Shown here one piece after another: positions 18,590 through 28,938 of a stretch of 64,000 nucleotides of DNA. Source of the stretch: Haloarcula pelagica (GTDB lineage Archaea > Halobacteriota > Halobacteria > Halobacteriales > Haloarculaceae); NCBI RefSeq assembly GCF_030127105.1, contig NZ_CP126161.1:2232001-2296000 (forward strand), read 5' to 3'. Every line of letters starts with the position of its first letter. The stretch's first letter is position 1. The translations under genes and the position numbers were made by a program. Below the pieces are notes generated by a model that saw nothing but the letters and a program-made list of their open reading frames with translations, searched no databases and was not told where the DNA came from.

Positions 18590-19243
18590 TCACTCGTCGT
18601 TGACCGGTGTCCGCCGCAGTTCGTCCAACTGGTCCCGGAGCTTCGACAGTTCCGTCTCCAGTTCCTCGCGCCTGTCGATGAGCGCGCTCAACTCCTCGGT
18701 GTTGACGGAGTAGTCGTTCTCCAGGGCCACGTCTAAGGCGTCGGTCGTCGCCGCCGCCAGGTCCGTCGAGACGCCCAGGAGTTCACTCGGGGTTCCGCTG
18801 GACTCGTACAGCTCCACGTCGCCCGAGCGGGGCCGGTAGGTCACCATCGGCGACTCGACGGCGTGGTGGTAGGTCACCGTGTAGCTCGTGTCCGTCACGG
18901 GGTTGTGTCGGTCCTCCGCGATCTCCGTGCGAACGATGTTGAACGGCTCGGCCAGCGAGGGGAACGTCTCGGCGATGTCCCGGAGTCGGTCGGCAGCGGT
19001 CACGTCCAGTTGGGCCTCCACGTCGCCGAAGAACTGCCGGGAGTTCGTCAGGCTGAACGCGACCGTGTAGAACACCGACTCGTTGTTCTGTGCGAGGTCC
19101 CGCACCCGCTCGCGGACCTCCTCGTGGCGCCCCTCGACGGCGAGTCGTTCGAGTTCCCGCAACAGCGCCCTGGCTCCCTCCTCGCGTTCGAGGAACGGCT
19201 CGACGATCGCCCCTGGCATCTCCTCGCCGTCCACGTCGTCCAT
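18590..19243 (-). CDS. Hypothetical protein with C-terminal coiled coil
   Basis: A 217-residue acidic cytoplasmic protein. The N-terminal half is helical (EREEGARALLRELERLAVEG). The middle is mixed alpha/beta with a Tyr-rich strand (VTDTSYTVTYHHAVESPMVTY). The last 35 residues form a heptad-like coiled coil (LIDRREELETELSKLRDQLD). I recognise no catalytic motif and no family name. The ATG at 19243 was chosen because upstream in-frame sequence is arginine-rich noise. Confidence 0.62.
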   Translation of the reverse strand: MDDVDGEEMPGAIVEPFLEREEGARALLRELERLAVEGRHEEVRERVRDLAQNNESVFYTVAFSLTNSRQFFGDVEAQLDVTAADRLRDIAETFPSLAEPFNIVRTEIAEDRHNPVTDTSYTVTYHHAVESPMVTYRPRSGDVELYESSGTPSELLGVSTDLAAATTDALDVALENDYSVNTEELSALIDRREELETELSKLRDQLDELRRTPVNDE

Positions 19244-19390
19244 GCCCACAGTTGGAACGGGCCGCCTAAACAGTCTGTCGGCGCGGCGGGAGGAAGACAC
19301 CGGGACGGTGTCGCGTGAGATACGTCCGCCTCCCGGGACCGACGACAGTGAACGGAGGACCGTACGCGTCGGCCGCTTCCCCGGCCTGTC

Positions 19391-20044
19391 TCACACCGAG
19401 ACTACAGAGGTATCCGATAGCGTCTCCGGGACCACAACGCGGAGTTCCGTCGTCCCGCCGGATTGGGTGTTCAGTCGAAACGTCGCCGTCTCTCCCTCTT
19501 CGAAGCCCCACGCGTTGCCGTTGTTCTTCTGTCCGGCGCGGGCGTCGTCGACATCGACCACGATGGTCGCTCGGTCTTCGGGGTCGTTGAGAACGTAGCT
19601 GTCACTGATGGAGTCGTCGTCGTCCTGGACCTTGTCCACGGCAAAATGGGTGTTGTTCGGTGCGTCGGTGAGCCCGCCCCGCTCGCCGTGGAGGAAGTCG
19701 TACGACCCGGAGGTGTGTACCATCTGGATCGTGGTCTCTCCGAGGTCGATGTTCCCCGCACCCGGAACTTTCCGGACCGTGATCTCGATTTCGGAGACCG
19801 ACGGCCTGACGTTGTAACTGATCTTGGTCCCGACGGTGCTGACGACGTTCAGCCGGTTGGTCACTTGGTCGCTGCTCTGCTGTCCGGTCTCCTCGGCGCT
19901 GCTCTGGAGAAATCCGGCGGTGTTGACGAGCACGCCCGCAGCGATTGCGGCCACGAGCACCATCGCGATGAACACGATCAGCGTGCCGATACCCACCTGT
20001 CCCCGGTCTCTCCCCTTGTGTGTCGATTGGCGGCTCCTGCTCAT
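19391..20044 (-). CDS. Archaellin (archaeal flagellin), orphan
   Basis: A 217-residue prearchaellin. The N-terminus has a short basic class III signal peptide ending in RDRG, then [18 protein letters not shown], the strongly conserved archaellin helix; the prearchaellin peptidase should cut after Gly15. The rest is a beta-rich outer domain ([40 protein letters not shown]). The archaellum filament is built from such subunits and drives swimming. No other archaellum gene (flaD/E, G, H, I, J) is present in the window, so this copy is isolated. The start at 20044 gives the normal short leader. Confidence 0.87.
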   Translation of the reverse strand: MSRSRQSTHKGRDRGQVGIGTLIVFIAMVLVAAIAAGVLVNTAGFLQSSAEETGQQSSDQVTNRLNVVSTVGTKISYNVRPSVSEIEITVRKVPGAGNIDLGETTIQMVHTSGSYDFLHGERGGLTDAPNNTHFAVDKVQDDDDSISDSYVLNDPEDRATIVVDVDDARAGQKNNGNAWGFEEGETATFRLNTQSGGTTELRVVVPETLSDTSVVSV

Positions 20045-20200
20045 CGGATCTCTCTTGTCACATACTCGGAAGATGCCGTACAAAACGGCACCCCTCTGAT
20101 TTTCAACATCTGTAACGGTCGCGGGTTCCGCTCTCGTCTGTGCGGCGGTTCTCCGAACTCGCTGGCGCTCGAAGACGAGACTTCTCGCTGGGGAATCGAG

Positions 20201-20343
20201 TTCGAGAGACGGACGCCCGGAGCGGGAGTGAGCGAACGCCGAGCGTTCGCGAACGTCGAGAGACACACCACGTCTCTCGAAATTTGAACCGGAGGAAGAC
20301 TCGCTACGCTCGTCTTCCAGGGTTCAAATCCCTTGCAGTCGCA
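20201..20343. repeat. Nested inverted repeats and a tRNA-3'-end-like stretch
   Basis: The 362 bases between the archaellin start and tRNA-Asp hold no convincing gene. They do contain a perfect 11-base inverted repeat (20201-20211 with 20271-20281, ttcgagagacg/cgtctctcgaa). Inside the right flank is a second hairpin, 20282-20329. Its outer arms atttgaac/gttcaaat and inner arms ggaagac/gtcttcc surround the loop tcgctacgctc. Bases 20318-20343 resemble a tRNA T-arm and acceptor end (gggttcaaatccc then ttgcagtcgca), but no 5' half of a tRNA is present. Confidence 0.55.
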
Positions 20344-20406
20344 CAGCGAAATAGAGCGGTCACGACGCGATGAAACGCGTCGCTTGGGGAGCTAATTTCG
20401 AAGAAG

Positions 20407-20479
20407 CGCCCGGAGCGGGATTTGAACCCGCGTCACGACCGTGACAGGGTCGTATGATGGGCCACTACACCATCCGGGC
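20407..20479 (-). tRNA. tRNA-Asp (GTC)
   Basis: Read on the minus strand, 73 bases fold as a complete tRNA. The acceptor GCCCGGA pairs with TCCGGGC and is followed by discriminator G. The anticodon loop is CTGTCAC, giving anticodon GTC (Asp). The T-arm is GCGGGTTCAAATCCCGC. CCA is not encoded, as usual in archaea. It is divergent from the RNA polymerase operon. Confidence 0.96.
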
Positions 20480-20517
20480 ACGCTGCCTTGCTGCACTTCT
20501 TCGTATCCCGGTGGGAG

Positions 20518-20524
20518 TATTAAG
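20518..20524 (-). promoter_or_regulatory. TATA box candidate for tRNA-Asp
   Basis: The minus-strand sequence cttaata lies 39-45 bases upstream of the mature tRNA-Asp 5' end, a plausible distance for an archaeal TATA box plus a short 5' leader removed by RNase P. Confidence 0.5.
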
Positions 20525-20672
20525 ACTTTCCAAAGAGCGGCGCCCTGTGATGGTGACGCGTGACGGGACCCAAACTTCTATATCTGCGCTGGCCGAACCG
20601 ATGCGTGAGCGCTTCTCACGGTCCGTGTGTGGACCGGGGTCCGATAGCCGCTGCCGGCCGAGTTGGCAAGCG

Positions 20673-20678
20673 TTATAT
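20673..20678 (+). promoter_or_regulatory. TATA box candidate for the rpoH-B-A-nusA operon
   Basis: ttatat at 20673-20678 predicts transcription starting near 20700-20705 and a leader of about 55 bases before rpoH. A second TATA-like element (tctatatct, 20577-20585) about 95 bases further upstream could serve a longer transcript. Both lie in the otherwise empty 277-base gap between tRNA-Asp and rpoH. Confidence 0.5.
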
Positions 20679-20756
20679 GCGTCCCGACGATACGTGCCTG
20701 TAGTATCTCGTGACAGCCACCTTCTCCAGTAGCAGGCCCCACGCACACGCACACAC

Positions 20757-20984
20757 ATGGTAGATGTAAGTCAACACGACCTCGTCCCCGACCACAGCGT
20801 CGTCGACGAGGACGACCTCGAAGCAGTGCTCGACGAGTACGATATCAAGAAGACCGACCTCCCGAAGATCAAACGCGCCGACCCGGGACTCCCGGACGAC
20901 GCCGAGGTCGGTGATGTCATCCGTATCGTCCGCGACTCGCGAACCACCGACGAAGCAGTCGTATACCGACTGGTGGTGGAATAA
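20757..20984 (+). CDS. rpoH: DNA-directed RNA polymerase subunit H (Rpo5)
   Basis: A 75-residue archaeal RNA polymerase subunit H, equivalent to the C-terminal domain of eukaryotic RPB5. Diagnostic stretches are [32 protein letters not shown] and [20 protein letters not shown]. It binds at the jaw of the enzyme. It is the first gene of the polymerase operon, and its stop shares one base with the rpoB'' start (TAATG), so the two are translationally coupled. Confidence 0.96.
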   Translation: MVDVSQHDLVPDHSVVDEDDLEAVLDEYDIKKTDLPKIKRADPGLPDDAEVGDVIRIVRDSRTTDEAVVYRLVVE

Positions 20985-22549
20985 TGGACACACAGGACCG
21001 TCGCAAAATCTCACGCGAATACTTCGGCAAGGAACGGCTCGCAGAACACCACTTCCGCTCGTTCAACGCCTTTCTCGACCGCGGCATGCAACAGGTCGTC
21101 GACGAGAAAGAGACCATCGAGACCGACATCGGTGACAAGGAAGGGCAGGAACCGGTGTGGGTCGAACTCGGCGACGTTCGCGTCGTCACCCCCCGCGTCC
21201 GCGAGGCCGACGGGAGCGAGGAACTGCTCTACCCACAGGAGGCCCGGCTGCGAAACATCACCTACTCCGCGCCGGTGTTCATGGAGATGGCCATCGTCCG
21301 CGGCGGCGAGGAGGAACCAGAGGAAGTCGTCGACCGGACCGAGACCAAGATCGGTCGGATGCCGATCATGGTCGGCTCGAACAAGTGTAACATCGTCGGC
21401 TTCTCCGACGAGGAACTGATCGACATCGGCGAGGACCCCGCCGACCCCGGTGGCTACTTCTGTGTCAACGGCTCCGAGCGGGTGCTGATGACCAGCGAGG
21501 ACCTCGCCCCGAACAAGATCCTCGCGGAATACGACACCAAGTACGGCGACGAGGTCCAGGTCGCGAAGACCTTCTCCCAGCGCCGTGGCTACCGGGCCCT
21601 GGTGCTGTGTGAACGGACCCGCGACGGACTGCTGGAGGTCTCGTTCCCGTCTGTCTCGGGCAGCATCGACTTCGTGACGCTCGTGCGCGCGCTCGGCCTG
21701 GAATCCGACGAGGAGATCGTCCACCGCGTCTCGGAAGACCCCGAGATCGTGAAGTTCATGCTCGAAAACCTGGAGGAAGCGGAAGTCCAGACCACCGAGG
21801 GTGCCATCGAGACGCTGGGCCAGCGCGTCGCCTCCGGCCAGGGCAAGAACTACCAGCTCAAACGGGCCAACTACGTCATCGACCGGTACCTCCTGCCACA
21901 CCTCCACGAGGAGGGCGTCGACGAGGAGGAGGTCCGGATCAACAAGGCCTACTACCTCTGCCGGATGGCCGAGGCGTGTTTCGAACTCGCGCTCGGTCGT
22001 CGGGAATCCGACGACAAGGACCACTACGCCAACAAGCGCCTGAAGGTCAGCGGCGACCTGATGACCGACCTGTTCCGGACCGCGCTGAACAAGCTCGCCC
22101 GGGACGTGAAATACCAGCTCGAACGCGCCAACATGCGTAACCGCCAGCTCTCTGTCTCGACGGTCGTTCGTTCGGACGTGCTGACCGAACGGCTCGAACA
22201 CCCGATCGCGACGGGCAACTGGGTCGGGGGCCGCTCGGGCGTGAGCCAGCTCGTCGACCGGACCGACTTCATGGGTGTGCTCTCACACCTCCGGCGCCTG
22301 CGCTCGCCACTCAGCCGCTCGCAACCCCACTTCGAGGCGCGTGACCTGCACGCGACCCAGTGGGGTCGTATCTGTCCCTCGGAGACGCCCGAGGGACCCA
22401 ACTGTGGCCTGGTGAAGAACTTCGCGCAGGCGATGGAGCTCTCACAGGATGTCGAGGAGCCACAGGAACTGAAACAGGAACTCGCCGAGATGGGGGTCCA
22501 GGGCATCCCCGGCATCGAATCGATCGAACAGACGCCCGCGGACGATTAA
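20984..22549 (+). CDS. rpoB2: DNA-directed RNA polymerase subunit B'' (N-terminal half of beta)
   Basis: A 521-residue subunit equal to the N-terminal part of RPB2/beta, including protrusion, lobe and fork regions (SRRGY-like stretch [29 protein letters not shown], then [22 protein letters not shown] and [20 protein letters not shown]). Splitting of the B subunit into B'' and B' occurs in haloarchaea and many other euryarchaea. It ends one base before rpoB'. The length is typical and there is no intein. Confidence 0.97.
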   Translation: MDTQDRRKISREYFGKERLAEHHFRSFNAFLDRGMQQVVDEKETIETDIGDKEGQEPVWVELGDVRVVTPRVREADGSEELLYPQEARLRNITYSAPVFMEMAIVRGGEEEPEEVVDRTETKIGRMPIMVGSNKCNIVGFSDEELIDIGEDPADPGGYFCVNGSERVLMTSEDLAPNKILAEYDTKYGDEVQVAKTFSQRRGYRALVLCERTRDGLLEVSFPSVSGSIDFVTLVRALGLESDEEIVHRVSEDPEIVKFMLENLEEAEVQTTEGAIETLGQRVASGQGKNYQLKRANYVIDRYLLPHLHEEGVDEEEVRINKAYYLCRMAEACFELALGRRESDDKDHYANKRLKVSGDLMTDLFRTALNKLARDVKYQLERANMRNRQLSVSTVVRSDVLTERLEHPIATGNWVGGRSGVSQLVDRTDFMGVLSHLRRLRSPLSRSQPHFEARDLHATQWGRICPSETPEGPNCGLVKNFAQAMELSQDVEEPQELKQELAEMGVQGIPGIESIEQTPADD

Positions 22550-22550
22550 C

Positions 22551-24377
22551 ATGAGTCAGGGACGCGAAGCCAAAGTATACGTCAACGGTAGCTTGGTCGG
22601 GACACACCCCGACCCCGAACAGCTCGCACAACAGGTCCGACAGGCCCGCCGACGGGGAGATGTCTCCCAGATGGTCAACGTCTCGGTCAAGGACCGCACG
22701 GACGAGGTCATCATCAACGCCGACGCCGGCCGCGCCCGGCGCCCGCTGTTGATCGTCGAGAACGGTGACCCGCTCATCTCCGAGGAGGAGGTCGAGCAGG
22801 TCAAATCCGGGGAGCTGGGCTTCGACGAACTCGTCGATCGCGGTCTCGTCGAGTTCATCGACGCCGAGGAGGAAGAGGACATCCTGGTCGGGGTCGACGA
22901 GGACGAACTCACCGAGAACCACACACACCTCGAAGTCGACCCGCAGCTGATGTTCGGGATCGGTGCGGGGATGATTCCCTACCCCGAGCACAACGCCAGC
23001 CCGCGGATCACGATGGGCTCGGGGATGATCAAACAGTCCCTGGGCCTCCCGAGCGCGAACTACCGGATCCGGCCGGACACGCGCCAGCACCTGCTGCACT
23101 ACCCGCAGCTCTCGATGGTCAAGACCCAGACCACCGAGCAGATCGGCTACGACGACCGCCCGGCGGCACAGAACTTCGTCGTCGCCGTCATGAGCTACGA
23201 GGGGTTCAACATCGAAGACGCACTCGTGATGAACCAGGGGTCGGTCGACCGGGGCCTCTCCCGGTCGCACTTCTTCCGGACCTACGAGGGCGAGGAACGC
23301 CGGTACCCCGGTGGTCAGGAGGACCGATTCGAGATCCCCGACGACGAGGTTCGGGGCGCTCGCGGCGAGGAGGCCTACACCCACCTGGACGACGACGGGC
23401 TGGTCAACCCCGAGACACAGGTCGGCGAGAACGCCGTCCTGCTGGGCAAGACCTCCCCGCCGCGGTTCCTCGAAGAACCGGACGACATGGGCGGGCTCTC
23501 CCCGCAGAAGCGCCGCGAGACGAGCGTCACGATGCGCTCGGGCGAATCCGGCGTCGTCGACACCGTCACCCTGATGGAGGGTGAGGACGGCTCGAAACTC
23601 TCGAAGGTCTCGGTGCGTGACGAGCGCATCCCGGAACTGGGCGACAAGTTCGCCTCCCGGCACGGCCAGAAGGGTGTCGTCGGCCACATCGCACCCCAGG
23701 AGGACATGCCCTTCACCGAGGAGGGCGTGGTGCCGGACCTCATTATCAACCCGCACGCGCTGCCCTCGCGGATGACCGTCGGCCACATCTTAGAGATGAT
23801 CGGCGGCAAGGTCGGCGCGCTCGAAGGCCGCCGTGTCGACGGCACCGCCTTCACCGGGGAAGACGAGGAGGAACTCCGTGGCTCTCTGGAGGACCACGGC
23901 TTCGACTCCAGCGGCAAGGAGACCATGTACTCCGGTGTCACCGGCGAGAAGATCGAGGCCGAGATCTTCGTCGGGGACATCTTCTACCAGAAGCTGTACC
24001 ACATGGTCTCGAACAAGCTCCACGCCCGCTCGCGCGGGCCGGTGCAGGTCCTGACCCGCCAGCCCACCGAGGGGCGCGCCCGCGAGGGTGGCCTCCGTGT
24101 CGGGGAGATGGAACGGGACGTGCTCATCGGGCACGGCGCGGCGATGGCGCTCAAGGAGCGCCTGCTCGACGAGTCCGACCGCGAGTGGATCAACGTCTGT
24201 GGGCAGTGTGGGATGACCGCCGTCGAGAACGTCGAGCAACGGCGGGTGTACTGCCCCAACTGCGAGGAGGAGACCGACATCCACGAGGTCGAGATGTCCT
24301 ACGCGTTCAAGCTCCTCCTCGACGAGATGAAGGCGCTCGGTATCGCTCCGCGAATCGAACTGGAGGACGCAGTCTAA
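22551..24377 (+). CDS. rpoB1: DNA-directed RNA polymerase subunit B' (C-terminal half of beta)
   Basis: A 608-residue subunit with the catalytic-side half of RPB2. Motifs include [20 protein letters not shown], the conserved [15 protein letters not shown] that contacts the active site, and a C-terminal zinc site ([22 protein letters not shown], shown as two Cys pairs near residues 545 and 563). The start follows the B'' stop after a single base. The length and motifs are standard. Confidence 0.97.
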   Translation: MSQGREAKVYVNGSLVGTHPDPEQLAQQVRQARRRGDVSQMVNVSVKDRTDEVIINADAGRARRPLLIVENGDPLISEEEVEQVKSGELGFDELVDRGLVEFIDAEEEEDILVGVDEDELTENHTHLEVDPQLMFGIGAGMIPYPEHNASPRITMGSGMIKQSLGLPSANYRIRPDTRQHLLHYPQLSMVKTQTTEQIGYDDRPAAQNFVVAVMSYEGFNIEDALVMNQGSVDRGLSRSHFFRTYEGEERRYPGGQEDRFEIPDDEVRGARGEEAYTHLDDDGLVNPETQVGENAVLLGKTSPPRFLEEPDDMGGLSPQKRRETSVTMRSGESGVVDTVTLMEGEDGSKLSKVSVRDERIPELGDKFASRHGQKGVVGHIAPQEDMPFTEEGVVPDLIINPHALPSRMTVGHILEMIGGKVGALEGRRVDGTAFTGEDEEELRGSLEDHGFDSSGKETMYSGVTGEKIEAEIFVGDIFYQKLYHMVSNKLHARSRGPVQVLTRQPTEGRAREGGLRVGEMERDVLIGHGAAMALKERLLDESDREWINVCGQCGMTAVENVEQRRVYCPNCEEETDIHEVEMSYAFKLLLDEMKALGIAPRIELEDAV

Positions 24378-24378
24378 G

Positions 24379-27288
24379 ATGAGTTCCCAACAGACACCCA
24401 AAGAGATCGGGCAGATCAGCTTCGGGCTGATGGACCCCGAGGAGTACCGGGACATGTCGGCCACGAAAGTGATCACGGCCGACACCTACGACGACGACGG
24501 TTTCCCCATCGACATGGGGCTGATGGACCCCCGGCTCGGGGTCATCGACCCCGGCCTGGAGTGTAAGACCTGCGGGAAACACAGCGGGTCCTGTAACGGC
24601 CACTTCGGCCACATCGAACTGGCCGCGCCGGTGATCCACGTCGGGTTCGCGAAGCTCATCCGCCGGCTCCTGCGCGGGACCTGCCGGGAGTGTTCGCGGC
24701 TCTGTCTCGACGAGAGCGAACGCGAGGAGTTCGGCGACCAGCTCCAGCGCACACGCGACCTGGGTCGGGACCTAAACGACGTGACCAAGGCGGCGATCCG
24801 CCAGGCACGAAAGAAAGACCGCTGTCCGTTCTGCGGCGAGAAGCAGTACGACATCAAACACGAGAAGCCAACGACCTACTACGAGGTCCAGCAGGTGCTG
24901 GCCGCGGAGTACCCCGAGCGGATCGCCGAGGCGATGGAGGAGGCAGACGACCCCATCTCGCCGGGCGAACTGGCCGAGGAGACCGGCATCGACAGCGGCC
25001 GCGTCCAGCAGATCCTCAGCGGCGAGTTCCGTCCCCGGCAGGAGGACCGCCGGGCCTTAGAGAAGGCGCTGAACGTCGACCTGACCGAGGAGGACATGAA
25101 CAAGCTGATGCCAAGCGACATCCGGGACTGGTTCGAGGACATCCCGGACGAGGACATCGAGGTCCTGGGGATGAACCCCGCCCGCTCCCGACCGGAGTGG
25201 ATGATCCTCACCGTGCTGCCGGTGCCGCCGGTCACCGCTCGTCCCTCCATCACGCTGGACAACGGCCAGCGTAGCGAGGACGACCTCACGCACAAACTGG
25301 TCGACATCATCCGCATCAACCAGCGGTTCATGGAGAACCGCGAGGCCGGCGCGCCACAGCTGATCATTGAGGACCTCTGGGAACTGCTACAGTACCACGT
25401 CACCACGTTCATGGACAACGAGATCAGCGGGACGCCGCCGGCGCGACACCGCTCCGGGCGCCCCCTCAAGACGCTCTCCCAGCGACTGAAGGGCAAGGAG
25501 GGGCGCTTCCGTGGCTCGCTGTCCGGGAAGCGCGTGAACTTCTCCGCCCGGACCGTGATCTCGCCGGACCCGACGCTGTCGCTCAACGAGGTCGGCGTCC
25601 CCGAACGGGTCGCTCGTGAGATGACCCAGACGATGAACGTCAACGAGCGCAACCTCGCGGACGCCCGCCGCTACGTCTCGAACGGCCCGGAGGGCCACCC
25701 CGGCGCCAACTACGTCCGGCGCGAGGACGGCCGCCGGCTGAAGGTCACCGAGAAGAACTGCGAGGAACTCGCCGAGAAGGTCGAACCCGGCTGGGAAGTG
25801 TCCCGGCACCTGACCGACGGCGACATCATCATCTTCAACCGCCAGCCGTCGCTGCACCGGATGTCGATCATGGCCCACGAGGTGGTCGTGATGCCGTACA
25901 AGACGTTCCGGCTGAACACCACCGTCTGTCCGCCGTACAACGCCGACTTCGACGGCGACGAGATGAACATGCACGCCCTCCAGAACGAGGAGGCCCGCGC
26001 CGAAGCGCGCGTCCTCATGCGCGTGCAGGAACAGATGCTCTCGCCCCGGTTCGGCGAGAACATCATCGGCGCCATCCAGGACCACATCAGCGGGACCTAC
26101 CTGCTGACCCACACCAACCCGCAGTTCAACGAGACGCAGGCGCTCGACCTGCTGCGGGCGACCCGGATCGACGAACTGCCGGAACCGGACGGCGTCGACG
26201 ACGCCGGCGAGGCGTACTGGACCGGTCGGTCGCTGTTCTCGGAACTGCTGCCCGACGACCTCGAACTCGAGTTTACCTCCTCGGCGGGCGACACCGTCAC
26301 GATCGAGGAGGGGCAGATGACCTCCGGGACGATCGACGAGGACGCCGTCGGCGCTTTCGGCGGCGAGGTCGTCGACACCATCGCCAAGGACTACTCCAAG
26401 ACCCGCGCCCGCATCCTCGTCAACGAGGTCTCGGCGCTGGCGATGCGCTCGATCATGCACTTCGGGTTCTCGATCGGGATCGACGACGAGTCTATCCCCG
26501 GCGAGGCCGAAGAGCAGATCAACGACGCCATCGACAACGCCTACGACCGCGTCGAGGAACTCATCGAGACCTACGAGCGGGGCGACCTCGAATCGCTGCC
26601 CGGTCGGACCGTCGACGAGACCCTCGAGATGAAGATCATGCAGACGCTGGGCAAGGCGCGTGACTCCGCCGGCGACATCGCCGAGGACCACTTCGGCGAC
26701 GACAACCCGGCGGTCGTGATGGCCGAGTCCGGCGCCCGTGGGTCGATGCTGAACCTGACCCAGATGGCCGGCTGTGTCGGCCAGCAGGCAGTCCGTGGCG
26801 AGCGGATCAACCGCGGTTACGAGAACCGCACCCTCTCGCACTTCGAGGAGGGCGACCTCTCGGCGGACGCCCACGGCTTCGTCGAGGCCTCCTACCGGTC
26901 GGGGCTCTCCCCGAAGGAGTTCTTCTTCCACGCGATGGGTGGCCGCGAGGGCCTGGTCGACACGGCCGTTCGTACGTCCAAGTCCGGCTACCTCCAGCGC
27001 CGGCTGATCAACGCCCTCTCCGAACTCGAAACGCAGTACGACGGCACGGTCCGGGACACCTCGGACACGATCGTCCAGTTCGAGTTCGGCGAGGACGGCA
27101 CCTCGCCGGTCACCGTCTCCTCCAGTCAGGACGAGGCGGCGGTCGATGTCGAGGAGATCGCCGACGGCGTCCTCAACGAGGAGTTCGAAACCGAAGAGGA
27201 GAAACAGAGCTTCCTGGGACAGCGCACCGAACGCACCAACCTCTCGGAACACGCCGACGACTGGTGGATGGCCGAGGGGGACGACTAA
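24379..27288 (+). CDS. rpoA1: DNA-directed RNA polymerase subunit A' (N-terminal part of beta')
   Basis: A 969-residue largest subunit. The clamp zinc site is [17 protein letters not shown] near residues 58-74. The catalytic Mg2+ loop [12 protein letters not shown] lies near residue 521. The bridge-helix region [19 protein letters not shown] follows near residue 850. A' carries the active-site aspartates and the clamp. The start lies one base after the rpoB' stop. No intein interrupts the NADFDGD site, a frequent intein location. Confidence 0.97.
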   Translation: MSSQQTPKEIGQISFGLMDPEEYRDMSATKVITADTYDDDGFPIDMGLMDPRLGVIDPGLECKTCGKHSGSCNGHFGHIELAAPVIHVGFAKLIRRLLRGTCRECSRLCLDESEREEFGDQLQRTRDLGRDLNDVTKAAIRQARKKDRCPFCGEKQYDIKHEKPTTYYEVQQVLAAEYPERIAEAMEEADDPISPGELAEETGIDSGRVQQILSGEFRPRQEDRRALEKALNVDLTEEDMNKLMPSDIRDWFEDIPDEDIEVLGMNPARSRPEWMILTVLPVPPVTARPSITLDNGQRSEDDLTHKLVDIIRINQRFMENREAGAPQLIIEDLWELLQYHVTTFMDNEISGTPPARHRSGRPLKTLSQRLKGKEGRFRGSLSGKRVNFSARTVISPDPTLSLNEVGVPERVAREMTQTMNVNERNLADARRYVSNGPEGHPGANYVRREDGRRLKVTEKNCEELAEKVEPGWEVSRHLTDGDIIIFNRQPSLHRMSIMAHEVVVMPYKTFRLNTTVCPPYNADFDGDEMNMHALQNEEARAEARVLMRVQEQMLSPRFGENIIGAIQDHISGTYLLTHTNPQFNETQALDLLRATRIDELPEPDGVDDAGEAYWTGRSLFSELLPDDLELEFTSSAGDTVTIEEGQMTSGTIDEDAVGAFGGEVVDTIAKDYSKTRARILVNEVSALAMRSIMHFGFSIGIDDESIPGEAEEQINDAIDNAYDRVEELIETYERGDLESLPGRTVDETLEMKIMQTLGKARDSAGDIAEDHFGDDNPAVVMAESGARGSMLNLTQMAGCVGQQAVRGERINRGYENRTLSHFEEGDLSADAHGFVEASYRSGLSPKEFFFHAMGGREGLVDTAVRTSKSGYLQRRLINALSELETQYDGTVRDTSDTIVQFEFGEDGTSPVTVSSSQDEAAVDVEEIADGVLNEEFETEEEKQSFLGQRTERTNLSEHADDWWMAEGDD

Positions 27289-27289
27289 C

Positions 27290-28465
27290 ATGGTATCCGA
27301 AGACATCGAGGCCGTCGTCGAGGACACGGACCTCCCGCGACGCCTGAAAGACGAGGTGTACAGCACCATCGAAGAGCGCGGTGTCGGCGTCGAGGACGCC
27401 GACCGGATCGCCAAGGCCGTCGAGTCGAAGTACCAGACCACTCGCGTCGACCCGCTGGACCCGGTCGGGACCGTCTCGGCGCAGTCGATCGGCGAACCCG
27501 GAACGCAGATGACGATGAACACGTTCCACTACGCCGGCGTCGCCGAGATCGACGTGACACAGGGGCTCCCGCGGCTCATCGAGCTGGTCGACGCCCGCAA
27601 GACCCCGGACACGCCGATGATGACGGTCCACCTCGACGACGAGTACGCGAGCGACCGGGGGCGGGCTCACGAGGTCGTCTGGAAGATCGAGGCCACGCGC
27701 ATCCTGGCGCTGGGTGACATCTCGACGAACGTCGCCGACATGCTCGTCGAGATCGACCTCAACGACGAGACGCTGCTGGAGCGGTGGCCGACCGTCGACG
27801 ATGTCGACGCCATCGCCGAGGAGATCGCCGGCACCATCGAGTCCAACCTGGGGGTCCAGGCCCGGCAGGTCGGGACCGTCATCGAGTTCGGGCCGGAGGA
27901 ACCCAGCTACCGGGACCTCCTCCAGCTCGTCGAGGAACTGCGCGACATCGTCTTCAAGGGCATCGAGGACATCTCCCGCGTCGTCATCCGCAAGGAAGAC
28001 ACCGACAACGGCGAGGAGTTCGTCCTCTACACCGAGGGATCGGACTTCGGTGAAGTCCTGGGAATCGAGGGGGTCGACGCCTCGCGGACGACGTGTAACA
28101 ACATCCACGAGATCTACCGCGAACTCGGCGTCGAGGCCGCCCGCGAGACGCTGATCAACGAGACGATGAACACGCTCGAAGAGCAGGGGCTCGACGACGT
28201 GAACGTCCGTCACCTGATGCTGGTCGCCGACATCATGACCAACGAGGGGACCATCGAGTCGATCGGTCGCCACGGGATCAGCGGGTCGAAAGACTCCGTG
28301 CTCGCTCGGGCGGCCTTCGAGGTGACGGTCAACCACCTGCTCGACGCCGCGATCCACGGCGAGATCGACGAACTCGACGGTGTCACCGAGAACGTCATCG
28401 TCGGCAAGCCGATCAAGCTCGGGACCGGCGATGTCGACCTCCGGATGGGTGCGAGTCAGGACTGA
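27290..28465 (+). CDS. rpoA2: DNA-directed RNA polymerase subunit A'' (C-terminal part of beta')
   Basis: A 391-residue subunit with the trigger-loop and cleft region of beta'. Signature segments are [29 protein letters not shown] (trigger loop region) and GITLPRL-equivalent [18 protein letters not shown], then [26 protein letters not shown]. The ATG at 27290, one base after the A' stop, fixes the start. The stop shares a base with the nusA start (TGATG). Confidence 0.97.
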   Translation: MVSEDIEAVVEDTDLPRRLKDEVYSTIEERGVGVEDADRIAKAVESKYQTTRVDPLDPVGTVSAQSIGEPGTQMTMNTFHYAGVAEIDVTQGLPRLIELVDARKTPDTPMMTVHLDDEYASDRGRAHEVVWKIEATRILALGDISTNVADMLVEIDLNDETLLERWPTVDDVDAIAEEIAGTIESNLGVQARQVGTVIEFGPEEPSYRDLLQLVEELRDIVFKGIEDISRVVIRKEDTDNGEEFVLYTEGSDFGEVLGIEGVDASRTTCNNIHEIYRELGVEAARETLINETMNTLEEQGLDDVNVRHLMLVADIMTNEGTIESIGRHGISGSKDSVLARAAFEVTVNHLLDAAIHGEIDELDGVTENVIVGKPIKLGTGDVDLRMGASQD

Positions 28466-28890
28466 TGCGCGTCGAGCTCTCGGACGACGCGCGACAGCTG
28501 GTCGCCCTCTTCGAGGACGAGGCAGCCGTCACCGTCCGGGACTGCGTGATCGACGAGACCCACGATCAGGTCGTCTATCTGGTCAAACGCGGCGAGATGG
28601 CCGACGCTATCGGACCGGGTGGTGAGACCGTCGCGAACGTCGAGGAACGGCTCGGCCGGCCCGTGAAACTGGTCGAGGACGCCGACACCCCCGAGGACTT
28701 CGTCGCCAACGCGCTGGCGCCGGCCGCGGTGTACAACGTCACTGTCTCGGAGAACGGTGACACGATCGCCTACGTCGAGGTCGCACAGGAGGACCGCGGC
28801 GCCGCCATCGGGCGCGACGGGCGCAACATCGACGCCGCTCGACGGCTCGCGAAACGCCACTACGACATCGACGGTATCGAACTGACCTGA
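28465..28890 (+). CDS. nusA: NusA-like transcription termination/elongation factor
   Basis: A 141-residue archaeal NusA made of two KH domains only (GPGGETVANVEERLGRPV and IGRDGRNIDAARRLAKRHYD carry the GxxG loops). It lacks the bacterial N-terminal and S1 domains. It is encoded directly after rpoA'' with a one-base overlap, the conserved archaeal order. It binds RNA and probably influences elongation. In many archaea rpsL follows directly, but here an opposite-strand transducer gene intervenes. Confidence 0.95.
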   Translation: MRVELSDDARQLVALFEDEAAVTVRDCVIDETHDQVVYLVKRGEMADAIGPGGETVANVEERLGRPVKLVEDADTPEDFVANALAPAAVYNVTVSENGDTIAYVEVAQEDRGAAIGRDGRNIDAARRLAKRHYDIDGIELT

Positions 28891-28938
28891 CCGCGCCCGC
28901 GTTTTCCACGTTCGACCGACCGTCCACGAGCCACCGCG

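Noticed and set aside
20282-20343. A complete second tRNA gene upstream of tRNA-Asp
   Set aside because: Only T-arm and acceptor-like 3' sequence is present. No matching 5' acceptor, D-arm or anticodon arm can be folded, and the T-stem has a mismatch.
24379-27288. Intein or intron in RNA polymerase A' or MutS
   Set aside because: [12 protein letters not shown] and GPNMSGKST run uninterrupted, and the lengths are normal.
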